11,850 bases of DNA. Source: a bacterium (GTDB lineage: Bacteria; Thermosulfidibacterota; Thermosulfidibacteria; Thermosulfidibacterales; Thermosulfidibacteraceae). The DNA lies in assembly GCA_027022065.1 (NCBI GenBank), contig JALVZS010000005.1:1-11850 (forward strand), in the 5' to 3' direction. The notes below the pieces were generated by a model. That model had not been told where the DNA came from. It saw only the letters and a list, made by a program, of their open reading frames with translations, and ran no database searches. How positions within the stretch are numbered: position 1 is the first letter of the stretch; every line of letters starts with the position of its first letter. The position numbers were made by a program, and so were the translations under genes. Positions 6,523 to 11,850 of the stretch are shown one piece after another.

Positions 6523-7377
6523 GTGGAGGCGTGGATAAGCGCTGTTTTAAGCGGGATATTGCTTGGACTGGCCTATGGCCTTGCGGCCATAGGCCTTAAT
6601 CTTATTTGGGGCGTTATGAACGTGATAAACCTCTCCCACGGTGCCTTTATAGCCTTAGGCATGTTTGCGTCCTATTTTATTTTTAAGTTTGCGGGCATTT
6701 CCCCCTTCATCTCTGTTTTTCTCGTGCTGGCCGTGGGAGTTGTTTTAGGTATGATAGCCTACTTTTTAGCACTTCACAGGGTTATTCTGGCTCCTGAGCT
6801 TTCAACGCTTCTTGCTACCTACTCTCTGAGTCTCATCATCATAGGGCTCGGAACCTTCTTCTTCACCACCAATCCCAGGGCCATTGATGTGGGCCTTGGT
6901 TCTGTTAAGGTGTTTGGGGCTTACATCCCCAAGGAAAAGATACTGGTGGGTATATATTCACTGATCTTTACCCTGCTTCTGTATCTCTTTCTCTATAAGA
7001 CCTGGACGGGTAAGGCCATAAGGGCCGTTTCCATGAACATAACTGCTGCTAAGTTCATGGGGGTGAACACCACATTTATCCTTTCTCTGGCCTTTGGTAT
7101 AGGTATAGCCTTGGCCATGGTTGCAGGGGCCTTAATAGCATCTGTTTTTCCCTTTACCATACTCACAGGCGGGGTTTATGAGCTTAAGAGCTTCGTTATA
7201 TGCGTTCTAGGCGGTTTGGGAAGTCCTCTGGGTGCCCTTGTGGGTGGGCTTATAATGGGTCTTTTGGAGAATGTTCTCACCTTGAAGATACAGGTAGGGT
7301 ATGTGCCGTTCCTGGAGTTTTTGATCCTTGTGATCATACTGCTTGTGAAACCCACAGGTATAATGGGGAAGGAGTAA
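6523..7377 (+). CDS. livH: Branched-chain-amino-acid-type ABC transporter permease LivH
   Basis: The 284-residue membrane protein has about eight hydrophobic segments and is one of two permeases of the Liv-type importer. The family opening GLNLIWGVMNVINLSHGAF (24-42) is intact, as is the cytoplasmic coupling loop that docks on the ATPases, CVLGGLGSPLGALVGGLIMG (residues 227-246). Length is typical. The start is GTG at 6523 with GGGGAG about 5 bases upstream, 16 bp after the binding-protein stop. A perfect 11 bp GC-rich hairpin lies within its first 25 codons and may set its expression relative to the binding protein. It is followed after four bases by livM. Confidence 0.94.
   Translation: MEAWISAVLSGILLGLAYGLAAIGLNLIWGVMNVINLSHGAFIALGMFASYFIFKFAGISPFISVFLVLAVGVVLGMIAYFLALHRVILAPELSTLLATYSLSLIIIGLGTFFFTTNPRAIDVGLGSVKVFGAYIPKEKILVGIYSLIFTLLLYLFLYKTWTGKAIRAVSMNITAAKFMGVNTTFILSLAFGIGIALAMVAGALIASVFPFTILTGGVYELKSFVICVLGGLGSPLGALVGGLIMGLLENVLTLKIQVGYVPFLEFLILVIILLVKPTGIMGKE
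6570..6595 (+). repeat. Perfect 11 bp GC-rich hairpin at the start of livH
   Basis: GGCCTATGGCC at 6570-6580 and GGCCATAGGCC at 6585-6595 form a perfect stem with a TTGC tetraloop. It is the strongest inverted repeat I found in the window. It covers livH codons 16-25 (LAYGLAAIGL) and begins 64 bases after the stop of the binding-protein gene. The bases after it (TTAATCTTATTT) are U-rich but interrupted, so it is at best a leaky terminator or an mRNA 3'-stabilising structure. Confidence 0.7.
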
Positions 7378-7381
7378 CAGG

Positions 7382-8344
7382 ATGAAGAAAGGATACTCCC
7401 TGTTCTGGTTGATACCTCTTTTGGTGGCCATCTCGGCCTATCCTGTTGTTACCAGGTCCGTGATAGCCAGAGAATCGGTCTTTCTCATTCTGATGTATGT
7501 TACCCTTGCCGCAAGCCTCAACATCATTCTGGGATACACGGGGTATGTAAGCTTTGGTCATATAGTCTTCTACGGGATAGGGGGGTACACGGCCTTTTAC
7601 CTCATGTATAAATTTGGCGTTCACCTCATTCCCGCCATGCTGGCAGGTGGCGTTGCTTCTGCCCTTGTGGCCCTTGCTGTGGGGGAGGCGGTTTTAAGGT
7701 TAAGGGGGGCCATATTTGCCATAGCCACCATAGGGGTGAACGAGGCGATAAAGTCCCTTGTCACGAACTTGGCCTTCCTGGGCGGTGCAACAGGCCTTTT
7801 CTTCAACTTTAAGATATACAGAAGCTACGGCGGTGCTGCTAAGGCCATCTGGTTTGCCTACTATCTCATGGCCGCTGTAACCATAGTAACCGTTGTGGTC
7901 TCCTATTTTATAAAGAACTCCAAGTTCGGCCTGGGCCTGTTCTCCATTAGAGAGGATGAAGATGCTGCTGCCGTTTTGGGAGTGGACACCAAGCGCTTCA
8001 AGAGCTTGGCCTATGCCTTTTCCGCATTCTTTCCAGGTCTTGTGGGGGCCATATTCTTCTTCAAGGCGGGCAACATTGAGCCGGATGATGCCTTCCACCT
8101 CATAAAGTCCATAGAAATGATCTTCATGGTGATGCTTGGAGGATACGGCACCGTTTCTGGCCCTGTCATTGGAGCCGTTATCTACGAAAGGCTGAAAGGG
8201 ATACTTCTGGTTAATCCTCTTTTCAAAAACCTGCACATGGCCATTGCGGGCTTTGTCCTACTTTTGATCGTGCTCTTTGCTCCCGGAGGTATAGTGGGCC
8301 TTTTGAGGGAGAGATTTAAGAAATTAAGAGGTGTGCTGGAATGA
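7382..8344 (+). CDS. livM: Branched-chain-amino-acid-type ABC transporter permease LivM
   Basis: This 320-residue second permease pairs with LivH to form the membrane channel. It has roughly eight to ten hydrophobic segments. The family signatures SLNIILGYTGYVSFGHIVFY (residues 42-61) and the ATPase-coupling loop MVMLGGYGTVSGPVIGAVIY (residues 249-268) are clear, and the conserved internal RGAIFAIATIG segment (near 108-118) is present. The basic C-terminal tail follows a final membrane helix. Start at ATG 7382 with AAGGAG about 7 bases upstream. The stop overlaps the livG start as ATGA, so translation is probably coupled. Confidence 0.94.
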   Translation: MKKGYSLFWLIPLLVAISAYPVVTRSVIARESVFLILMYVTLAASLNIILGYTGYVSFGHIVFYGIGGYTAFYLMYKFGVHLIPAMLAGGVASALVALAVGEAVLRLRGAIFAIATIGVNEAIKSLVTNLAFLGGATGLFFNFKIYRSYGGAAKAIWFAYYLMAAVTIVTVVVSYFIKNSKFGLGLFSIREDEDAAAVLGVDTKRFKSLAYAFSAFFPGLVGAIFFFKAGNIEPDDAFHLIKSIEMIFMVMLGGYGTVSGPVIGAVIYERLKGILLVNPLFKNLHMAIAGFVLLLIVLFAPGGIVGLLRERFKKLRGVLE

Positions 8345-9093
8345 TACTGAGGGCTGAGCATATCACCAAGATGTTCGGTGGTCTTGTGGCTGTGAATGAT
8401 GTCTCCTTTGAGGTTGAGGAGGGGGAGATCTTTGGAGTAATTGGACCCAATGGCGCTGGGAAAACCACGCTTTTCAATGTGATAAGCGGTGTGTATTTTC
8501 CTGAGAAAGGGAAGCTTTACTTCAAGGACAGGGATATAACTCGTCTTCCCTCTTTCAAAAGGGCTAGGCTGGGCATAGCGAGAACGCATCAGATAGTTAA
8601 GCCTCTTAACGAACTTACGGTGCTGGAGAATGTGATGGTTGGTGCCTGCTTTGGAAAAACCTTTGCCAACCTAAAAGAGGCGGAAAAGATCGCCTGGGAG
8701 GTTTTGGAGACGGTGGGTCTTTCCGATAAGGCAGATGTGCTTGCGGGAAAGCTCAATGTCCCTCAGAAGAAGAGGCTGGAGCTTGCAAGGGCTCTTGCTT
8801 CAAAGCCAGAGCTTATACTGCTTGACGAGGTGCTGGCGGGACTGAACCCATCAGAGGTTTCCGAGATGCTGAAGGTTATAATGAAGATAAAGGAGCAGGG
8901 GATAACCATCCTCATGATAGAGCACCTCATGCATGCCATAATGAAGGTTTCAGATAGGATAATGGTGCTGGACTATGGAAGCAAAATCGCCGAGGGCACA
9001 CCTGAGGAGGTGGCCAACAACGAAAGGGTTATAGAGGCTTACCTGGGCAATCCCGAGCTTGCCCTTAAGCTGCTTAAGGAGGGGAAGGCCTGA
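8341..9093 (+). CDS. livG: Branched-chain-amino-acid-type ABC transporter ATP-binding protein LivG (degenerate signature motif)
   Basis: The 250-residue protein is one of two cytoplasmic ATPases of the importer. Walker A is GPNGAGKTT (35-43), the Q-loop glutamine is Q84 in ARTHQIV, Walker B is LILLDE (158-163) and the switch histidine is H195 in MIEHLMH. The LivG-type C-terminal extension (AYLGNPELALKLL) is present. Two positions are unusual. The ABC signature reads LNVPQKKRLE (138-147) rather than LSGGQ or the common LivG LSYGQQRRLE, losing the serine and both glycines. Walker B is followed by V instead of P (LDEVLAGLNP). From memory, an LDEVxAGL subfamily of LivG proteins with altered signature motifs exists, so this is probably a lineage trait rather than decay. 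One of the two ATP sites should be non-canonical. Coupled to livM (ATGA) and livF (TGATG). Confidence 0.94.
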   Translation: MILRAEHITKMFGGLVAVNDVSFEVEEGEIFGVIGPNGAGKTTLFNVISGVYFPEKGKLYFKDRDITRLPSFKRARLGIARTHQIVKPLNELTVLENVMVGACFGKTFANLKEAEKIAWEVLETVGLSDKADVLAGKLNVPQKKRLELARALASKPELILLDEVLAGLNPSEVSEMLKVIMKIKEQGITILMIEHLMHAIMKVSDRIMVLDYGSKIAEGTPEEVANNERVIEAYLGNPELALKLLKEGKA

Positions 9094-9809
9094 TGTCAGA
9101 TGTGGTGCTGAAGGTGGAGGATCTTGAGACTGGGTATGGTGAGGTTCAGATACTCTGGGGTGTTAGCCTTGAGGCCAAAAAGGGGAAGCTCACCACCATA
9201 ATAGGCTCCAACGGCTCTGGCAAAACCACCCTTCTCAGGGCCATAACGGGAGTGGTCCCTGTCTGGAAGGGAAGGGTCCTGTTTAAGGGGGAGGACATAA
9301 CCCATCTTCCCGCCCATAGACGCGCCGACATGGGCCTTGTGATGGTTCCTGAAGGAAGGATGCTTTTCCCAGAAATGACGGTTTACGAAAATCTGGAGAT
9401 GGGGGCCTACACCAAAAGGGCGAGGGCGAAGCTCAAGGAGAGCTTGGACTTTGTTCTGAACCTCTTTCCCCGGCTTAAGGAGAGGCTGAACCAGAAGGCG
9501 GGCACCATGTCCGGCGGTGAGCAGCAGATGGTTGCCCTGGGAAGGGGGCTTATGGCGTGTCCAGAGCTTCTTATACTGGATGAGCCTAGCCTGGGTCTTG
9601 CCCCAAAGCTTGTTCTGGATGTCTTCAGCGTTATAAAGAAGCTGAAGGATGAAGGCATAACCATGCTACTTGTGGAGCAGAACGTCCACATCTCTTTAAT
9701 GATCACCGACTGGGCCTATGTTATGGCTGAAGGGCGCATAGTTATGGAGGGCTCTGGGGAGGAGCTTGAGAAGAGCGAAGAGGTGAAGAAAGCCTATCTT
9801 GGCGTCTGA
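9093..9809 (+). CDS. livF: Branched-chain-amino-acid-type ABC transporter ATP-binding protein LivF
   Basis: The 238-residue protein is the second ATPase of the importer and carries a canonical signature motif. Visible are Walker A GSNGSGKTT (38-46), VPEGRMLFPEMTV (85-97, with E in place of the Q-loop glutamine, normal for LivF), MSGGEQQMVALGRGL (139-153), Walker B LLILDEPSLGL (159-169) and LLVEQNV (192-198), where Q replaces the usual switch histidine, also a LivF trait. In the LivG-LivF dimer its intact signature would face the LivG Walker A, while the degenerate LivG signature faces the LivF Walker A. Start ATG at 9093 shares a base with the livG stop. Its last 11 bases overlap the TTG start of mutL. 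Confidence 0.95.
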   Translation: MSDVVLKVEDLETGYGEVQILWGVSLEAKKGKLTTIIGSNGSGKTTLLRAITGVVPVWKGRVLFKGEDITHLPAHRRADMGLVMVPEGRMLFPEMTVYENLEMGAYTKRARAKLKESLDFVLNLFPRLKERLNQKAGTMSGGEQQMVALGRGLMACPELLILDEPSLGLAPKLVLDVFSVIKKLKDEGITMLLVEQNVHISLMITDWAYVMAEGRIVMEGSGEELEKSEEVKKAYLGV

Positions 9810-11376
9810 TCCGAAAATAAAGAGACTTCCTCCCTCTGTGGTAAGAAGGATAGCGGCAGGGGAGGTTGTTGAAAGGCCTGCCTCTGTGCTGAAGGAGCTG
9901 ATAGAAAACTCCATTGATGCCGCTTCAACAAGGATAGAGGCCTCTATTAAAGACGGCGGAAAAAGTCTTGTAGAGGTCTGGGACAACGGCGTGGGTATGA
10001 CGGAGGAGGAAGCACTTCTTGCCGTTGAGAGGCACACCACGAGCAAGATATCCTCTGAAAAGGATCTAGAAAGCATAGAGACCCTGGGCTTTAGGGGGGA
10101 GGCTCTTTACGCTATATCTTCTGTCTCCATGTTCCAGCTTATCACAAAGGCAAAGGGGGAAGAGCTTGCTACGAGGCTTGAGATTGAGGGGGGCGTTTTC
10201 AAGGGCGTATCCAAGTACTTCAGGGATGTTTCCGGCACCACGGTGGCTGTGAAAAACCTCTTCTTTAATCTAAGGGCAAGAAGAAGATTTCTCCGCTCAA
10301 AAAGGGTGGAGCAGCAGCACACAAGAAGGATCTTCCTTGAATATGCGATGGCCTATCCGGAGATTGAGTTTCGCTATCTTGAGGAGGGGGAGTTGATCTT
10401 CCATTTTAGGCCATCTTCTCTTGAAAAGCGGGTGGAAGACGCAAGGGGTGCCTCAATAAAAGATGTCTTGGAAGGGGATTGGGTGAGGTTATTTTTGATT
10501 GATGATAAAAAGGGGGAAATGTTCCTCTATGTGAACAGAAGAGCCGTCTTTGACAGGGCCCTCTCCCAGCACATAAAGGGACTTCTCAGGCAGAGGTTCA
10601 TATCCTCAGAGCTTCCCACAGCTATTGTATTTATAGATGTGCCTTTCAAGGATGTGGATGTAAATGTGCACCCCACAAAGAGAGAGGTGAGGTTCAGAGA
10701 TCCTTCCCGCATACATGAGGATATAGAGCGAATGTTTTCCCCCTCTCATGGCGTTGTTCTTCCCTCTGAGAAGGTGCCTGAAACTGACTTTTCCCTGGCC
10801 CAGCCTGCCTTTAGCTATACCGCCCAGACTGCTTTTGATGTTGTGAAGGAGCCTAAATTCAGGTTTTTGGGTGAGCTGGATAGAACCTACCTGCTTTTTG
10901 AAGAGGGCGGTTCCCTAATAATGGTGGACAAGCACGCCCTTCACGAAAGGCTTTTGTTTGAAAGGATAATAGAAAGAAAGACAAAGGCGGTTGCCTCGTG
11001 GATACCCTTTGAGAATGTGGAGCTTCTTGAGCAGTGGGGAAGTTTCTTAAAGCAGTTGGGCTTTGAGGTGGATGCAGAAAACGGTGTGATAACGGCCGTT
11101 CCAGAGTGGGCCTTGGGAATAGAGGAAAGGGTTTTGGGATCTGTTCTGGATGCCCTAAAGGATGGGGAGCCCAAGAGCCTATCCTATGAAGAGCTTGCCA
11201 GAATTGCGTGCAGGGCCGCCGTAAAGGCAGGCGACAGAAGCACAGCCCTTGATGCCCAGTTTGTTGCCAACATCCTAGAAGAGAGGGGTCTTGGCTTAAC
11301 TTGTCCCCATGGGAGACCTGTGGTAGTGAAGTTGGATAAGGGGTATATAGAGCGCCTGTTTAAAAGGAGGCAGTGA
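9799..11376 (+). CDS. mutL: DNA mismatch repair protein MutL, endonuclease-type
   Basis: MutL couples MutS mismatch recognition to strand removal. The 525-residue product has the full GHKL ATPase: KELIENSIDA (32-41, with E33 and N37 matching catalytic E29 and Mg-binding N33 of E. coli), DNGVGM (62-67), HTTSKI (79-84), GFRGEALYAISSV (97-109), GTTVAVKNLFFN (146-157), and the lysine in HPTKREVRF (291-299). The C-terminal domain carries the metal-binding endonuclease set: DKHALHERLLFE (377-388, the DQHA-x2-E-x4-E motif with K for Q), ACR (470-472) and CPHGRP (502-507). It should therefore nick DNA, as expected where MutH is absent. The linker is short (about 315-350), giving a smaller protein than E. 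coli MutL. The start is a TTG inside livF; an in-frame stop at 9784 and the conserved KRLPP N-terminus leave no better choice. Confidence 0.96.
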   Translation: MASDPKIKRLPPSVVRRIAAGEVVERPASVLKELIENSIDAASTRIEASIKDGGKSLVEVWDNGVGMTEEEALLAVERHTTSKISSEKDLESIETLGFRGEALYAISSVSMFQLITKAKGEELATRLEIEGGVFKGVSKYFRDVSGTTVAVKNLFFNLRARRRFLRSKRVEQQHTRRIFLEYAMAYPEIEFRYLEEGELIFHFRPSSLEKRVEDARGASIKDVLEGDWVRLFLIDDKKGEMFLYVNRRAVFDRALSQHIKGLLRQRFISSELPTAIVFIDVPFKDVDVNVHPTKREVRFRDPSRIHEDIERMFSPSHGVVLPSEKVPETDFSLAQPAFSYTAQTAFDVVKEPKFRFLGELDRTYLLFEEGGSLIMVDKHALHERLLFERIIERKTKAVASWIPFENVELLEQWGSFLKQLGFEVDAENGVITAVPEWALGIEERVLGSVLDALKDGEPKSLSYEELARIACRAAVKAGDRSTALDAQFVANILEERGLGLTCPHGRPVVVKLDKGYIERLFKRRQ

Positions 11377-11618
11377 TGCCAGGAAGCGAGCTTTTAAAGG
11401 AAACATTAAATATGTACTCTGAAATTTCCCTTATATACGTGGTGAACGCCTGCAAGCACATTGTAAGCCAGGGCATTCCTGACAACCTTGAGGAGATAAT
11501 GGACAGGGTGGAGAAGCTGAAGTCCCTTGGGGATCTGGTAAGCAAGGCCCTTGAGGCCATGTACACTGCGGAAGAGATGGATATGAGGGACTTTGGAGAT
11601 TACGACGAAGGCCTTTAG
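11376..11618 (+). CDS. Small acidic hypothetical protein between mutL and proS (80 aa)
   Basis: I do not recognise this family. The 80-residue product is predicted mostly helical: a first amphipathic helix around LKETLNMYSEISLIYVVNACKH, a GIPDN turn, then two charged helices that could form a small bundle, and an acidic tail (DMRDFGDYDEGL). It has one cysteine (C26) and no membrane segment, signal or known motif. The start is likely ATG at 11376, which shares a base with the mutL stop (TGATG) and has AGGAGG five bases upstream. GTG at 11373 is in frame but too close to that site. AGGAGG for proS overlaps its own stop. Perfect signals on both sides argue that it is a translated gene in the mutL-proS transcript. 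Confidence 0.8.
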   Translation: MPGSELLKETLNMYSEISLIYVVNACKHIVSQGIPDNLEEIMDRVEKLKSLGDLVSKALEAMYTAEEMDMRDFGDYDEGL

Positions 11619-11627
11619 GAGGTTGGC

Positions 11628-11850
11628 ATGAGGCTTTCTAGATATTACATGCCCACGCTGAAGGAGAAGCCTGCCGAGGCGGAAACCCCCAGCCATCAGT
11701 ACCTCTTGAGGGCTGGGATGGTGAGAAAGCTTGCCGCAGGTATCTACTCCTTTCTACCTTTGGGATGGAGAACGGTAAAGAAAATCATAGAGATAGTGCG
11801 GGAAGAGATGGATAGAGCAGGGGCTTTAGAGGTGTTTCTTCCCGTGGTTC
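11628..11850 (+). CDS. proS: Prolyl-tRNA synthetase (ProS, bacterial type), 5' part only
   Basis: The first 74 codons are present; the gene runs off the right edge. ProS is the class II enzyme that charges tRNA-Pro with proline. The visible N-terminus has the bacterial-type ProS opening ([19 protein letters not shown]), then [20 protein letters not shown] (22-41) and [12 protein letters not shown] (42-53), with [15 protein letters not shown] (58-72), which contains the class II motif 1 region. AGGAGG (11617-11622) lies five bases before the ATG and overlaps the stop of the small upstream gene. Whether the full protein has the editing (INS) domain cannot be judged from this part. Confidence 0.95.
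   Translation, partial: MRLSRYYMPTLKEKPAEAETPSHQYLLRAGMVRKLAAGIYSFLPLGWRTVKKIIEIVREEMDRAGALEVFLPVV

Noticed and set aside
1-11850. CRISPR arrays, tRNA or rRNA genes, insertion sequences, prophage or conjugation genes
   Set aside because: No regularly spaced repeats, cloverleaf-like sequences, transposase motifs or phage-like genes were seen; the region reads as core chromosome with accessory metabolism.

Overview
The window looks like chromosomal DNA of an anaerobic, probably thermophilic, diderm bacterium. The clues are strong use of AGG/AGA for arginine and ATA for isoleucine, tightly packed genes with overlapping stops and starts, an oxygen-sensitive type of Fe-S reductase pair, a ThiD-ThiN fusion (common in thermophiles and archaea), and a substrate-binding protein with a plain signal peptide and no lipobox. 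I cannot name the genus. There are 14 protein-coding genes, two of them edge-related: a small gene on the left whose possible partner lies outside, and proS cut off on the right. I see no tRNA, rRNA, CRISPR array, insertion sequence or transposase.

Left part (1-1713): a small reverse-strand gene of antitoxin-like appearance lies divergent to a two-gene unit. That unit is a DedA-family membrane protein translationally coupled to a GT2 rhamnosyltransferase-like glycosyltransferase, suggesting a link between lipid-carrier recycling and surface glycan synthesis. Its 3' end overlaps, tail to tail, a reverse-strand thiD-thiN fusion for thiamine phosphate synthesis (about 1703-3031).

Middle (3157-5183): divergent from thiDN, a 2-hydroxyacyl-CoA dehydratase/benzoyl-CoA reductase-like protein, closest in form to the double-cubane-cluster proteins (DCCP), overlaps by ATGA with its ASKHA ATPase activator (DCCR/HgdC type). 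This is an ATP-driven low-potential electron-transfer pair whose substrate cannot be read from the sequence.

Right (5256-11850): a complete branched-chain-amino-acid-type (HAAT/Liv) ABC importer in the order binding protein, LivH, LivM, LivG, LivF, then mutL (overlapping livF), a small unknown gene, and the start of proS. Every junction is an overlap or a gap of at most 16 bp, and the only larger gap is the 72 bp before the binding protein. The gene order suggests one long transcript from about 5190, perhaps from 3157. The main points for a second look are the DCCP/DCCR pair beside a Liv importer, a perfect GC-rich hairpin just inside livH, an inverted repeat before the binding-protein gene, the degenerate LivG signature motif, and the unknown small gene between mutL and proS.
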